Assembly: GCF_000787855.1 (NCBI RefSeq) | Contig: NZ_BBPQ01000002.1 | Location: 211,349-275,348, forward strand | DNA: 64,000 nt | Reading direction: 5' to 3' | Source: Streptacidiphilus anmyonensis | GTDB lineage: Bacteria > Actinomycetota > Actinomycetes > Streptomycetales > Streptomycetaceae | Shown here: in pieces, positions 35,471 through 45,464 of the stretch | Numbering within the stretch: position 1 is the first letter of the stretch | Layout of the letters: the number at the start of each line of letters is the position of its first letter | Made by a program: the position numbers and the translations under genes | Notes under the pieces: model-generated | What the model saw: the letters and a program-made list of their open reading frames with translations, nothing else | Told to the model about the DNA's origin: nothing | Database searches by the model: none

Positions 35471-36802
35471 ATGTTGGGATTCTCGGCCCGTGGAGGGGCG
35501 GTCCGCGTCGCAGCGGGCCTGCTGACCGCGGGGGTCTTCGCGCTCGGTTCGTCGCCGGCGGTCGCGGGCACGGCGCACGCCGACCAGGACGGCGGCGCCA
35601 CCGCGGTGCTCGGCGGCTTCCTGCACGCCGGCAAGGTCGACGTGGACGGCGGCGTCGCCTACGGCGGCACGGTCGCCCTCCAGGACGGCGGCCGGCAGCT
35701 CGCCGTCTACTGCATCGACCTGCACCACGACACGCAGGACGGGGTCCAGTACCGGGAGACCGGCTGGGCGCAGTCGACGCTCTCGCAGAACCCGGACCGC
35801 GGCAAGATCCAGTGGATCCTGCAGCACTCCTACCCGGTGCTCTCCCCCTCGGTGCTGGGCGGCGACATCGGCGTGCCGGGCCTGACGGACGACCAGGCCG
35901 CCGCCGGGACCCAGGCCGCGATCTGGCACTACTCCGACCACGTCGACGCGCAGCCGGAGAACCACGACGCCGCCGAGCTGACCGCCTGGCTGGAGCAGCA
36001 CGCCCAGGACACCGCCGAGCCGGCCCCCTCGCTGGCCCTCTCCCCCGCCTCCGTCGCCGGCCGCAGCGGGATGCTCGGCCCGGTGACCGTCACCACCAGC
36101 GGCTCCTCCGTCGACGTCGCGCTCAGCGGCCCGGCCGGCGTGAAGCTGGTCGACGGCGCAGGCAAGCCCGTCACCGGCGCGGTCAACGGCGAGAAGCTCT
36201 ACGTCGACGTGCCCAAGGGCGCCGCGGCCGGCTCCGCCGAGCTGGACGCGTCGACCACCACCGCCCTGCCGGTCGGCCGCGCCTTCAAGGCCGTCGACGG
36301 CTCCAGCCAGACGATGATCCTCGCGGGCACCGCGCCGGTCTCGGTCACGGCGTCGGCGCAGGCGCAGTGGGCCCCGCAGGGATCCGTCCCGGCCGCGAGC
36401 GCGGAGGAGAACTGCGGGCAGGGCGGCGTCGACGTCACCCTGACCAACGGCGGCGACCAGCCCTGGACCGCGAAGGTCGGCGCCACCTCGGTGACCGTCG
36501 CGCCGGGTGCGACCAGGACCGTGCTGGTCAAGGAGAAGGAGGGCCAGAAGTACACGATCACCGTGACCGGCCCGAACTTCAGCAGGACCTTCACCGGCGC
36601 GCTGACCTGCCGGCCCACCGGCGGCAGCCACCTGCCGTCGCCCGCGCCCACCCCGTCCTCCTCGCCCTCGCACCCGCCGCTGGCCGAGACCGGCGCCAGC
36701 AGCGCGACCCCGGTGATCGCGGGCGTCGGCGCGGGCTGCGTCCTGCTCGGCGGCGCGGCGGTCCTGGTGGTGCGCAAGCGCCGCGGTCGCCACACGGCCT
36801 GA
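35471..36802 (+). CDS. Thioester-domain (TQXA) surface protein with LAETG sortase signal
   Basis: 443 aa. Signal peptide (RVAAGLLTAGVFALGSSPAVAGTAHA) with predicted cleavage near residue 36. Thioester domain follows: Cys81 in VYCIDLH and Gln148 in the TQAAIW motif should form an internal Cys-Gln thioester, a reactive group used by Gram-positive adhesins to bond covalently to targets. Then Ig-like regions, a Pro/Ser stretch, and LAETG (404-408), a hydrophobic helix and a KRRGR tail: a class E sortase substrate. ATG 35471 chosen; the GGGGAGAGG region lies upstream. It borders the polysaccharide block. Confidence 0.9.
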   Translation: MLGFSARGGAVRVAAGLLTAGVFALGSSPAVAGTAHADQDGGATAVLGGFLHAGKVDVDGGVAYGGTVALQDGGRQLAVYCIDLHHDTQDGVQYRETGWAQSTLSQNPDRGKIQWILQHSYPVLSPSVLGGDIGVPGLTDDQAAAGTQAAIWHYSDHVDAQPENHDAAELTAWLEQHAQDTAEPAPSLALSPASVAGRSGMLGPVTVTTSGSSVDVALSGPAGVKLVDGAGKPVTGAVNGEKLYVDVPKGAAAGSAELDASTTTALPVGRAFKAVDGSSQTMILAGTAPVSVTASAQAQWAPQGSVPAASAEENCGQGGVDVTLTNGGDQPWTAKVGATSVTVAPGATRTVLVKEKEGQKYTITVTGPNFSRTFTGALTCRPTGGSHLPSPAPTPSSSPSHPPLAETGASSATPVIAGVGAGCVLLGGAAVLVVRKRRGRHTA

Positions 36803-36825
36803 CGGCCCGGCGGGGCGCCCCGCGC

Positions 36826-36874
36826 GTGACGCGTCCCACGACGGCCTGACATCGGCTTTCGTGGGACGCGTCAC
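36826..36874. terminator. Long hairpin after surface-protein gene
   Basis: A perfect 16-bp stem GTGACGCGTCCCACGA / TCGTGGGACGCGTCAC with a 17-nt loop, 23 bases past the stop codon and 42 bases before the ctaA start. It ends the surface-protein transcript and insulates the heme A synthase promoter. Confidence 0.75.
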
Positions 36875-36903
36875 CCCGGGCAAAGTTCTCGAAAAGCGAC
36901 ACC

Positions 36904-36909
36904 TACGAT
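36904..36909 (+). promoter_or_regulatory. -10 element TACGAT, leaderless promoter of ctaA
   Basis: TACGAT ends seven bases before a GTG at 36917, the same geometry as other leaderless genes here. It overlaps an ATG at 36908, which argues against that ATG being used. Confidence 0.5.
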
Positions 36910-36916
36910 GGACGTC

Positions 36917-37879
36917 GTGCGTACCCCCTTCTCCTACCTCGCCGAGCGGGTGACCGTGCCGGACCAGTGGGTCCGCCGCGCGGCGCTGGCCACGCTGGTG
37001 TGCAGCGTGCTGATCATCGTGACGGGCGGCGCGGTCCGCCTCACGGGCTCGGGCCTCGGCTGCCCGACATGGCCGACCTGCACCTCGACGACGCTCGCGC
37101 CGACGTCCGCCATGGGCGTCCACGGTGTCATCGAGTTCAGCAACCGCATGCTGACCGACGTCATCTGCATCGTGGTCGGCCTCGCGATCCTGGCCTCGCG
37201 GTGCGCCAAGCCGTGGCGCAGGGAGGTCACGCGCCTCGGGTGGTTCCAGTTCTGGATCATCGTCGGCGACGCGGTCGTCGGCGGGATCACGGTCCTGACG
37301 CACCTGAACCCCTACGTGGTCTCCTGCCACTTCCTGCTGTCGATGCTGCAGATCCTCGCCTCGCTGGCGATGTGGCAGCGCACCCGGGAGGGCGACGGCG
37401 AGCCGGTACGCACGGTCGGCCGCCCGATCATCCACCTGTCCCGCGTCACCGTCGCCGTGACGGCGCTGCTGATCGCCGCCGGCACCCTGGTCACCGGCTC
37501 CGGCCCGCACCCGGGCGACAGCAGCGACGTCAAGCGGATGCCGTTCAACTGGGACAAGATCACCCAGTTCCACGCCGACTTCGCCATGATCTCCGTCGGC
37601 CTGGCCGTCGCCCTCATCTTCGTGCTGATGGCGGTGGACGCCCCGGCCGCTCCGCGCCGCCTGGCCAAGGGCTTCCTCGTCGTGCTGCTGGCGCAGGGCG
37701 TGCTCGGCTTCGTCCAGTACTTCACCCACGTGCCGGAGCTGCTGGTGGGCATCCACATGCTCGGCGCGGCGCTGTGCTGGGTCGCCGTGCTGCGGCTGCA
37801 CCTCTCGCTGCGCGTGCGGCCCCACGTCGGCTCGCTGGACCGGCCCGCCGACATCGAGGCGCTGGTGGCGACCGCCTGA
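36917..37879 (+). CDS. ctaA: Heme A synthase (COX15/CtaA)
   Basis: 320 aa (323 if the ATG at 36908 is used). About eight TM helices in two four-helix halves. Heme-binding/catalytic motif GGAVRLTGSGLGCPTWPTC, conserved Glu in GVIEFSNRML, and His ligands in the second half (FHADFAMISVG, GIHMLGAALC). It converts heme O to heme A for cytochrome aa3 oxidase in the membrane. I prefer GTG 36917 because a -10 lies at leaderless distance and the ATG has no ribosome binding site. ctaB, the preceding step of the pathway, lies 0.5 kb downstream on the other strand. Confidence 0.93.
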   Translation: MRTPFSYLAERVTVPDQWVRRAALATLVCSVLIIVTGGAVRLTGSGLGCPTWPTCTSTTLAPTSAMGVHGVIEFSNRMLTDVICIVVGLAILASRCAKPWRREVTRLGWFQFWIIVGDAVVGGITVLTHLNPYVVSCHFLLSMLQILASLAMWQRTREGDGEPVRTVGRPIIHLSRVTVAVTALLIAAGTLVTGSGPHPGDSSDVKRMPFNWDKITQFHADFAMISVGLAVALIFVLMAVDAPAAPRRLAKGFLVVLLAQGVLGFVQYFTHVPELLVGIHMLGAALCWVAVLRLHLSLRVRPHVGSLDRPADIEALVATA

Positions 37880-37880
37880 C

Positions 37881-37910
37881 AGCCGGATACGACCGGATAC
37901 GACCGGATAC
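37881..37910. repeat. Three 10-bp GACCGGATAC repeats
   Basis: AGCCGGATAC then two GACCGGATAC units directly after the ctaA stop, running into the terminator stem. Simple tandem duplication. Confidence 0.6.
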
Positions 37911-37948
37911 GCGAGAGCCCCCCGACCGCTGGCCGGGGGGCTCTCGCG
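37910..37948. terminator. Bidirectional terminator between ctaA and the small hypothetical gene
   Basis: A perfect 15-bp stem CGCGAGAGCCCCCCG / CGGGGGGCTCTCGCG with a 9-nt loop, between the two convergent stop codons (37879 and 37962). Confidence 0.85.
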
Positions 37949-37961
37949 TGTCCGGGGACTC

Positions 37962-38288
37962 TCAGATCTGGATGCCGGCCATGCGGCGCCACTCGTACTC
38001 GCCGGTCTTGACCTTCAGGCCCAGCTCGCCCTCGAAGCTGTCGTGCTTGGTGACGCCCGCGAGCTCCACCGCGCGCTCCGCCACGGCCATGGACGGGGCG
38101 ACCTGGTCGCCCCACTGACCGTCCGCGCCGACGAGCGCGATCCGGGTCGCGATCTTGCCGACGTACTCGACGACGCCGTCCGCGCTGCCACCGTGCGCGG
38201 CGGCGAAGGCCTTGACGTTCTTGGCGATGCGCTGCGCGCGCTTCTCGTCCCTGGGAGACAGGACGGCGGTGGTCTCTTCGGTGGTCAT
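37962..38288 (-). CDS. Small conserved-looking hypothetical protein
   Basis: 108 aa soluble protein, no known domain. The helical N-terminus is basic (SPRDEKRAQRIAKNVKAFAAAHGG), followed by GVVEYVGKIATRIALVGADGQWGDQVAPSMAVAERAVELAG and a C-terminal GLKVKTGEYEWRRMAGIQI. ATG at 38288. It is flanked by two strong terminators (37910 and 38325), so it is a one-gene transcript. Function unknown. Confidence 0.7.
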   Translation of the reverse strand: MTTEETTAVLSPRDEKRAQRIAKNVKAFAAAHGGSADGVVEYVGKIATRIALVGADGQWGDQVAPSMAVAERAVELAGVTKHDSFEGELGLKVKTGEYEWRRMAGIQI

Positions 38289-38324
38289 AGACAGCAGATT
38301 ACTCAGCGGTATGCCGACACACGA

Positions 38325-38362
38325 CTGGGCCCCGATGTGCGTTATTGCACATCGGGGCCCAG
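38325..38362 (-). terminator. Terminator of ctaB
   Basis: A perfect 16-bp stem CTGGGCCCCGATGTGC / GCACATCGGGGCCCAG with a 6-nt loop, nine bases past the ctaB stop and just upstream of the small hypothetical gene. Confidence 0.85.
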
Positions 38363-38371
38363 GGGGAAGAA

Positions 38372-39313
38372 CTACTTCAGGAACGGGTCGATCGCGATCT
38401 CGACGAACAGCAGCGTCAGATAGGTGATCGACCAGTGGAACAGCCGCATCTCCTTGAGCTTCGCGCCCACGATCCCGGCCTTCGCGCGGGACAGCAGCCC
38501 GTGCGCCTCCTTCAGCCACAGCGCGCCGAGCACCACCGCGGTGACCGGGTAGACCACGCTGGTGTGGCCCAGCGGCCACAGCGCCAGCGAGACCGCGACC
38601 ATGACCCAGCTGTAGGCGACGATCTGCTTGGCCACGGCCTCGTTCGTGGCGAGGACGGGCAGCATAGGCACGCCGGCGTTCGCGTAGTCGTCCTTGACCT
38701 TCATCGACAGCGGCCAGTAGTGCGGCGGCGTCCAGAAGAAGATGACCAGGAAGAGCACGACCGGCGGCCAGGACAGCGAGTTCGTGACGGCGGACCAGCC
38801 GATGAAGACCGGCATGCAGCCGGCGATCCCGCCCCAGACGATGTTCTGCGCCGTCCGGCGCTTGAGGCCCATCGTGTAGACGACGACATAGAAAAGGAGC
38901 GCCGCCAGCGAGAGCGCCGCGCTCAGCGGGTTGACCAGGGCCCAGAACCACAGCGTCGAGCCGATCGCCAGCGCGATGCCGAAGACCAGCGCCTCACGGG
39001 GGGAGACCATGCCGGTCACCAGCGGGCGGCGCTCGGTGCGCGTCATCAGCGCGTCGATGTCGCGGTCGATGTACATGTTGAGGGCGTTGGCGCCACCGGC
39101 GGACAGGTAGCCGCCGACGACGACCTCCAGCACCAGCAGCAGGTCCGGGACACCGCGCTGGGCCAGGAACATCACCGGAACGGTGGTGATCAGCAGCAGC
39201 TCGATGATCCGCGGCTTGGTCAGTGCGATGAAGGCCCCGAGGCGGGCCGTCAGCGGCCGATGCCCGGGGGTCCCCTCGACCAGACCGGCCGGACGGGATT
39301 CGACGGCGGTCAC
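38372..39313 (-). CDS. ctaB: Protoheme IX farnesyltransferase (heme O synthase)
   Basis: 313 aa UbiA-family prenyltransferase with about nine TM helices. The two Asp-rich motifs are [23 protein letters not shown] and the second-loop [13 protein letters not shown]. It adds a farnesyl chain to heme B, making heme O for CtaA. GTG 39313 is preferred because AGGGG lies about five bases upstream; further upstream the frame is not protein-like. It is divergent from transketolase, with 292 bp between. Confidence 0.93.
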   Translation of the reverse strand: MTAVESRPAGLVEGTPGHRPLTARLGAFIALTKPRIIELLLITTVPVMFLAQRGVPDLLLVLEVVVGGYLSAGGANALNMYIDRDIDALMTRTERRPLVTGMVSPREALVFGIALAIGSTLWFWALVNPLSAALSLAALLFYVVVYTMGLKRRTAQNIVWGGIAGCMPVFIGWSAVTNSLSWPPVVLFLVIFFWTPPHYWPLSMKVKDDYANAGVPMLPVLATNEAVAKQIVAYSWVMVAVSLALWPLGHTSVVYPVTAVVLGALWLKEAHGLLSRAKAGIVGAKLKEMRLFHWSITYLTLLFVEIAIDPFLK

Positions 39314-39605
39314 GAACACCCCTGGTTGATGAAGCTCAGCAGTACCACGCCACCTTAGACGCTCCATATCTCCGCTATTGCGGCGGGGGGCCGTGTCGGG
39401 ACAAACGCCGTGTTCAGCAGGGTGAACGCGGAGCGAACAGCGCTCGCGGCCCGTAACCGGTCTGCCTCGTTCAGCGGGAACGCACGCATCCATCAGCGGT
39501 AGGCTCGCGTCTGTAAAGAGGGTCAACGCACTGTGACAAGTAACCGCCGCCGTCGTCGGTCTTGGCGCGAGTCGGAAGACGTTACGGAAGGAGCCCTGAT
39601 TCAGG

Positions 39606-41696
39606 GTGAGCACGACGCCGAGTAACACCTTCGAATGGACCGAACTCGACCAGCGCGCGGTGGACACCGTGCGCGTTCTGGCGGCGGACGCGGTCCAGAA
39701 GGTCGGAAACGGTCACCCCGGCACGGCGATGAGCCTGGCCCCCGCCGCGTACCTGATCTACCAGCGCTTTCTGCGCCACGACCCGGCGGACGCGCAGTGG
39801 GTCGGCCGTGACCGCTTCGTGCTGTCCCCCGGCCACACCTCGCTCACGCTGTACATCCAGCTCTACCTGTCCGGCTACGGCCTGACCCTTGCGGACCTGG
39901 AGTCCTTCCGTACCTGGGGCTCGCTGACGCCGGGTCACCCCGAGCACGGCCACACCGTCGGCGTCGAGACCACCACCGGCCCGCTGGGCCAGGGCGTCGG
40001 CAACGCGGTCGGCATGGCCATGGCCAGCCGCTACGAGCGCGGCCTGTTCGACCCGGAGGCGCCCGAGGGCGCCTCCCCGTTCGACCAGACCATCTGGGCG
40101 ATCGTCTCCGACGGCGACCTGGAGGAGGGCATCGCCTCCGAGGCCTCCTCGCTGGCCGGCCACCAGAAGCTCGGCAACCTCGTCTTCCTCTACGACGACA
40201 ACCACATCTCCATCGAGGGCGACACCGAGACGGCCTTCTCCGAGGACGTCCTCCAGCGCTACGAGGCGTACGGCTGGCACATCCAGCGCATCGAGCCCGC
40301 CGAGAGCGGCGACATCGACGTGCACGCGCTCAACACCGCGCTGACCGCCGCCCGGAACGAGACCGGCAAGCCGTCCATCATCGCGATGCGCACGATCATC
40401 GCCTGGCCGGCCCCGACCAAGCAGAACACCGAGGCCGCCCACGGCTCCGCGCTCGGCGCGGACGAGGTGGCCGCCACCAAGCGCGTCCTCGGCTTCGACC
40501 CGGAGCAGTCCTTCGTCGTCGAGCCGGAGGTGCTCGCGCACGCCCGCAAGGTCGGCGATCGCGGCGCCGAGACCCACGCCGAGTGGGAGAAGCAGCTGGC
40601 CGACTGGCGCACCGCCAACCCGGAGCGCGCCGCCCTGTTCGACCGCATCCAGGCCGGCGCGCTGCCGGAGGGCTGGGAGCAGTCCGTCCCCGGCTTCGAG
40701 GTCGGCTCCTCCGTGGCCACCCGCGCCGCCTCCGGCAAGGTGCTCCAGGGCCTCGGCAAGGTGCTGCCCGAGCTGTGGGGCGGCTCGGCCGACCTGGCCG
40801 GCTCGAACAACACCACCATCGACGCCTCCTCGTCCTTCCTCCCGGTCGGCAACCCGCTGCCGGAGGCGAGCCCGTACGGCCGCACGATCCACTTCGGCAT
40901 CCGCGAGCACGCCATGGGCTCGGCGATGAACGGCATCGCGCTGCACGGCGGCACCCGCGTCTACGGCGGCACGTTCCTGACCTTCTCGGACTACATGCGC
41001 GGTGCGGTCCGCCTGGCCGCGCTGATGAAGCTGCCGGTCACCTACGTGTGGACGCACGACTCCATCGGCCTGGGCGAGGACGGCCCGACCCACCAGCCGG
41101 TCGAGCACATGGCCGCGCTGCGTGCGATCCCGGGCCTGAACATGGTCCGTCCGGCCGACGCCAACGAGACCGCGGTGGCGTGGGAGGAGATCACGCGCCG
41201 CCACACCGCGAACCCGGCCCCGCACGGCCTGGCGCTGACCCGTCAGGGCGTCCCCACCTACGTCCGCAACGAGGACGCGGCCAAGGGCGGCTACGTCCAC
41301 AGCGAGGCCGTGGACGCCGACGGGAACGCGGCAAGCCCGCAGGTGATCCTCATCGGCACCGGCTCGGAGCTCCAGCTGGCCGTCGCGGCCCGCGAGACGC
41401 TCCAGGCCGAGGGCATCCCGACCCGCGTGGTCTCCATGCCGTGCGTCGAGTGGTTCGACGAGCAGACCAAGGAGTACCGCGACAGCGTGCTGCCGTCGTC
41501 GGTCAAGGCGCGCGTGGCGGTCGAGGCCGGCATCGCGCTCACCTGGTACCGCTTCGTCGGCGACGCCGGCCGCATCGTCTCCCTGGAGCACTTCGGCGCC
41601 AGCGCCGACGCCAAGGTGCTCTTCCACGAGTTCGGCTTCACCCCCGAGCACGTGGTCGCCGCAGCGAAGGAATCCATCGCCGCAGCCGGTCGCTGA
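39606..41696 (+). CDS. tkt: Transketolase
   Basis: 696 aa ThDP enzyme of the non-oxidative pentose phosphate pathway. The ThDP/Mg site is [32 protein letters not shown]; phosphate/substrate contacts are in GHTSLT and [20 protein letters not shown]; the pyrimidine-binding Glu is in [17 protein letters not shown] start with AAGGAG twelve bases upstream. First gene of tkt-tal-zwf-opcA-pgl. Confidence 0.96.
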   Translation: MSTTPSNTFEWTELDQRAVDTVRVLAADAVQKVGNGHPGTAMSLAPAAYLIYQRFLRHDPADAQWVGRDRFVLSPGHTSLTLYIQLYLSGYGLTLADLESFRTWGSLTPGHPEHGHTVGVETTTGPLGQGVGNAVGMAMASRYERGLFDPEAPEGASPFDQTIWAIVSDGDLEEGIASEASSLAGHQKLGNLVFLYDDNHISIEGDTETAFSEDVLQRYEAYGWHIQRIEPAESGDIDVHALNTALTAARNETGKPSIIAMRTIIAWPAPTKQNTEAAHGSALGADEVAATKRVLGFDPEQSFVVEPEVLAHARKVGDRGAETHAEWEKQLADWRTANPERAALFDRIQAGALPEGWEQSVPGFEVGSSVATRAASGKVLQGLGKVLPELWGGSADLAGSNNTTIDASSSFLPVGNPLPEASPYGRTIHFGIREHAMGSAMNGIALHGGTRVYGGTFLTFSDYMRGAVRLAALMKLPVTYVWTHDSIGLGEDGPTHQPVEHMAALRAIPGLNMVRPADANETAVAWEEITRRHTANPAPHGLALTRQGVPTYVRNEDAAKGGYVHSEAVDADGNAASPQVILIGTGSELQLAVAARETLQAEGIPTRVVSMPCVEWFDEQTKEYRDSVLPSSVKARVAVEAGIALTWYRFVGDAGRIVSLEHFGASADAKVLFHEFGFTPEHVVAAAKESIAAAGR

Positions 41697-41728
41697 ACCG
41701 TACGTATCGCAGAGGAAAGAGCTTCAAA

Positions 41729-42847
41729 ATGACTGACTCCCTGGCGCGCCTCAGCGACGAAGGCGTGGCGATCTGGCTGGACGACCTGTCCCGCAAGCGG
41801 CTCACCTCCGGCAACCTGGCCGAGCTGGTCCGCGACAAGCACGTGGTGGGCGTGACCACCAACCCGTCGATCTTCCAGAAGGCGATCGGCTCCGGCGACG
41901 GCTACGAGGCCCAGCTGGCCGACCTGGCCGTGCGCGGTGTCACCGTCGACGAGGCCGTGCGGATGATGACCTCCGCCGACGTCCGCGACGCGGCCGACGT
42001 GCTGCGCCCGGTCTACGACGCGAGCAACGGCCGCGACGGCCGGGTCTCCATCGAGGTGGACCCGCGTCTGGCGCACGAGACCGCGCCGACGATCGCCGAG
42101 GCCAAGCAGCTGTGGTGGCTGGTCGACCGTCCGAACACCTTCATCAAGATCCCGGCCACCGAGGCGGGCCTGCCGGCCATCAGCGCGGTGCTGGGCGAGG
42201 GCATCAGCGTCAACGTGACGCTGATCTTCTCGCTGGAGCGCTACAAGGCCGTCATGGACGCCTTCCTGACCGGTCTGGAGCAGGCCAAGGCGAACGGCCA
42301 CAGCCTGTCCACGATCGAGTCGGTCGCCTCCTTCTTCGTCTCCCGCGTGGACACGGAGATCGACAAGCGCCTGACGAAGATCGGCACCGAGGAGGCGCTG
42401 GCGCTCAAGGGCAAGTCCGCCATCGCCAACGCCCGCCTCGCCTACCAGGCGTACGAAGAGGTGTTCAGCAGCGACCGCTGGAAGGCGCTGGCCGCCGCGG
42501 GCGCCAAGCCGCAGCGTCCGCTGTGGGCCTCCACCGGCGTCAAGGACCCGAACTACGACGACACCATGTACGTCGTGGACCTGGTCGCCCCGGGCACGGT
42601 CAACACCATGCCGGAGGCCACCCTCGACGCCGTCGCCGACCACGGCGTGGTCCGCGGCGACACCGTGACCCCCAACTACGCCGACGCCAAGGCGGTCCTG
42701 GACCAGGTGGCCGCGCTCGGCATCTCCTACGACGACGTCGTCCAGGTGCTCGAGGACGAGGGCGTCGAGAAGTTCGAGATCTCCTGGAAGGAGCTGCTGG
42801 AGACGGTGCAGCAGTCCCTGGACGCGAAGGGTGGCGCGACGAAGTGA
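41729..42847 (+). CDS. tal: Transaldolase
   Basis: 372 aa class I transaldolase of the long actinobacterial type. Schiff-base Lys in [12 protein letters not shown]; other family motifs are [28 protein letters not shown] and [42 protein letters not shown] precedes the ATG at 41729. Its stop overlaps the start of zwf (GTGA, 42844-42847). Confidence 0.95.
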   Translation: MTDSLARLSDEGVAIWLDDLSRKRLTSGNLAELVRDKHVVGVTTNPSIFQKAIGSGDGYEAQLADLAVRGVTVDEAVRMMTSADVRDAADVLRPVYDASNGRDGRVSIEVDPRLAHETAPTIAEAKQLWWLVDRPNTFIKIPATEAGLPAISAVLGEGISVNVTLIFSLERYKAVMDAFLTGLEQAKANGHSLSTIESVASFFVSRVDTEIDKRLTKIGTEEALALKGKSAIANARLAYQAYEEVFSSDRWKALAAAGAKPQRPLWASTGVKDPNYDDTMYVVDLVAPGTVNTMPEATLDAVADHGVVRGDTVTPNYADAKAVLDQVAALGISYDDVVQVLEDEGVEKFEISWKELLETVQQSLDAKGGATK

Positions 42848-44439
42848 CCGACCCCGCAGCGGTGTCCGACGACCCCGTCCTGGACGACGTGGCGCCGGAG
42901 AACTTCGGCGAGACCAATGTGTGGATCAACCCGCTGCGTGACCCGGCGGACCGACGGCTCCCGCGTATCGCGGGGCCGTCGGGCCTGGTCATCTTCGGGG
43001 TCACCGGCGACCTGTCGCGCAAGAAGCTGATGCCGGCGATCTACGACCTGGCCAACCGCGGCCTGCTGCCGCCGGGCTTCTCGCTCGTCGGCTTCGCCCG
43101 CCGCGACTGGGAGGACGAGGACTTCGCCCAGGTCGTGCACGACTCCGTCAAGGAGCACTCGCGCACGCCCTTCCGCGAGGAGGTCTGGCAGCAGCTCGCC
43201 AAGGGCATGCGCTTCGTCCAGGGCGAGTTCGTGGACGACGCCGCCTTCGACAAGCTGCGCGCGACGATCGAGGAGCTGGACAAGGAGCAGGGCACGGGCG
43301 GCAACTTCGCCTTCTACCTCTCCGTCCCGCCGAAGTTCTTCCCGCAGGTGGTGCAGCAGCTGAAGGCCCACGGCCTGGCGGACCCTCCGAAGGGCTCCTG
43401 GCGCCGCGCCGTCATCGAGAAGCCGTTCGGTCACGACCTCGCCTCCGCGCAGGAGCTCAACAAGGTCGTGCACGAGGTCTTCCCGCGTGACGAGGTCTTC
43501 CGGATCGACCACTACCTCGGCAAGGAGACGGTCCAGAACATCCTGGCGCTGCGCTTCGCCAACGCGATGTTCGAGCCGATCTGGAACCGCGGCTACGTCG
43601 ACCACGTGCAGATCACCATGGCCGAGGACATCGGCATCGGCGGTCGCGCCGGGTACTACGACGGCATCGGCGCCGCCCGTGACGTCATCCAGAACCACCT
43701 GCTCCAGCTGATGGCGCTGACCGCGATGGAGGAGCCCGCCTCCTTCCACCCCAAGGCGCTGGTGGCGGAGAAGCTCAAGGTGCTGACCTCGGTCAAGATC
43801 CCCGACGACCTGGGCAAGCACACCGTGCGGGCGCAGTACGCGCACGGCTGGCAGGGCGGCGAGGAGGTGCCGGGCTACCTCGAGGAGGAGGGGATCAACC
43901 CCAAGTCCAAGACCGACACCTTCGCCGCCATCAAGCTGGAGATCAACAACCGCCGCTGGGCGGGTGTGCCGTTCTACCTGCGCACCGGCAAGCGGCTGGG
44001 CCGCCGCGTCACCGAGATCGCGGTGGTCTTCCAGCGGGCCCCCTACCTGCCCTTCGACGCCGCGGCGACGGAGGAGCTGGGCCAGAACGCGCTGGTCATC
44101 CGCGTCCAGCCGGACGAGGGAGTGACGGTGCGCTTCGGCTCGAAGGTTCCGGGCACCTCCATGGAGGTGCGGGACGTGACGATGGACTTCGCCTACGGCG
44201 AGTCCTTCACCGAGTCCAGCCCGGAGGCCTACGAGCGCCTGATCCTGGACGTGCTGCTCGGGGACGCGAACCTGTTCCCGCGCCACCAGGAGGTCGAGGA
44301 GTCCTGGCGGATCCTGGACCCGATCGAGAAGTACTGGGACGCCCACGGCAAGCCCGCACAGTACGAGGCCGGCACCTGGGGCCCGGCCGAGGCGGACGAG
44401 ATGCTCGCACGAGACGGCAGGAGCTGGCGCCGGCCATGA
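42844..44439 (+). CDS. zwf: Glucose-6-phosphate dehydrogenase
   Basis: 531 aa. NADP site [19 protein letters not shown], catalytic motif RIDHYLGKE, and the C-terminal [33 protein letters not shown]. Oxidises glucose-6-phosphate to 6-phosphogluconolactone, generating NADPH. The GTG start overlaps the tal stop, which supports the ~20-residue N-terminal extension over the family norm; an internal start is possible. Its stop overlaps the opcA start (ATGA). Confidence 0.95.
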   Translation: MTDPAAVSDDPVLDDVAPENFGETNVWINPLRDPADRRLPRIAGPSGLVIFGVTGDLSRKKLMPAIYDLANRGLLPPGFSLVGFARRDWEDEDFAQVVHDSVKEHSRTPFREEVWQQLAKGMRFVQGEFVDDAAFDKLRATIEELDKEQGTGGNFAFYLSVPPKFFPQVVQQLKAHGLADPPKGSWRRAVIEKPFGHDLASAQELNKVVHEVFPRDEVFRIDHYLGKETVQNILALRFANAMFEPIWNRGYVDHVQITMAEDIGIGGRAGYYDGIGAARDVIQNHLLQLMALTAMEEPASFHPKALVAEKLKVLTSVKIPDDLGKHTVRAQYAHGWQGGEEVPGYLEEEGINPKSKTDTFAAIKLEINNRRWAGVPFYLRTGKRLGRRVTEIAVVFQRAPYLPFDAAATEELGQNALVIRVQPDEGVTVRFGSKVPGTSMEVRDVTMDFAYGESFTESSPEAYERLILDVLLGDANLFPRHQEVEESWRILDPIEKYWDAHGKPAQYEAGTWGPAEADEMLARDGRSWRRP

Positions 44440-45464
44440 AGATCGATCTCACGGACACCACCTCCAGCAAGATCAACGCGGCGTTGATCGACGCCCGCCG
44501 GGCCATCGGCACGGCGACCGTCGGCATGGTGCTCACCCTCGTCATCGTCACCGACGAGGGCAGCGCCTACGACGCGCTCAAGGCCGCCTCCGACGCCTCG
44601 CGCGAGCACCCCTCGCGCATCCTGGCCGTCATCCGCCGTCCGGGGCGCTCGCCCCGGGCGCGGTCCCAGGCACGCCTGGACGCCGAGGTCCGGGTCGGCT
44701 CCGACTCGGGCACCGGCGAGACGGTCGTGCTGCGGCTCCACGGCGAGCTGGCCACGCAGGCGCAGTCGGTCGTGCTGCCGCTGCTGCTGCCGGACGCCCC
44801 GGTCGTCGTCTGGTGGCCGGAGAACGCGCCGGTCAACCCGTCGAAGGACCCGCTGGGCACACTGGCCCAGCGCCGGATCACCGACGCCGTCGCGGCGGAG
44901 AGCCCGGTCGAGCAGCTGGCCACCCGGGCCGCCTCCTACGCGCCCGGCGACACCGACCTGGCCTGGACCCGGATCACCCCGTGGCGTTCGATGCTCGCCG
45001 CGGCCCTGGACCAGAAGCACGTCCGGGTCGACTCGGCGACGGTCGAGGGCGAGTCCGACAACCCCTCCACCGAGCTGCTGGCCCTGTGGCTGGCGGAGCG
45101 GCTGAAGATCAAGGTCGAGCGCAAGGTCAGCGAGGGCCCCGGCATCACGGCCGTGCGGATGCACACCGTGGACGGCGACGTCTGCCTGGACCGTCCCGAC
45201 GGCCTGCTGGCCAAGCTGTCCATGCCCGGCCAGCCGGACCGGATGGTCGCGCTCAAGCGGCGCGAGACCTCGGAGCTCATCGCCGAGGAGCTGCGCCGTC
45301 TGGACCCGGACCTGATCTACGCGTCGGCGGTGCGGTACGGCGTGGAGAACCTGCACTCCTCCTCGTCCACCCGCGAGGTCGTCGACGCCCCGGAGGCGGC
45401 CGCCGCTCCTGTCGCGTCCAAGACGGCGAAGAAGACCGCTTCGCCCTCGCGGACGCAGAAGTGA
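44436..45464 (+). CDS. opcA: OpcA, G6PDH assembly protein
   Basis: 342 aa, the OpcA family conserved in actinobacteria and cyanobacteria, an assembly/redox activator of Zwf. [41 protein letters not shown] and VVVWWPENAPVNPSKDPLGTLAQRRITDA are typical. A basic Ala/Lys-rich tail (AKKTASPSRTQK) follows the last conserved helix. 4-nt overlaps with zwf and pgl. Confidence 0.94.
   Translation: MKIDLTDTTSSKINAALIDARRAIGTATVGMVLTLVIVTDEGSAYDALKAASDASREHPSRILAVIRRPGRSPRARSQARLDAEVRVGSDSGTGETVVLRLHGELATQAQSVVLPLLLPDAPVVVWWPENAPVNPSKDPLGTLAQRRITDAVAAESPVEQLATRAASYAPGDTDLAWTRITPWRSMLAAALDQKHVRVDSATVEGESDNPSTELLALWLAERLKIKVERKVSEGPGITAVRMHTVDGDVCLDRPDGLLAKLSMPGQPDRMVALKRRETSELIAEELRRLDPDLIYASAVRYGVENLHSSSSTREVVDAPEAAAAPVASKTAKKTASPSRTQK

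Noticed and set aside
36908..36910. ATG 36908 as start of ctaA
   Set aside because: It lies inside a TACGAT -10 hexamer at leaderless distance from GTG 36917, and has no SD. Kept as an alternative in the gene entry.
37881..37910. The GACCGGATAC triplicate as a regulatory array
   Set aside because: It lies between a stop codon and a terminator; most simply a tandem duplication.
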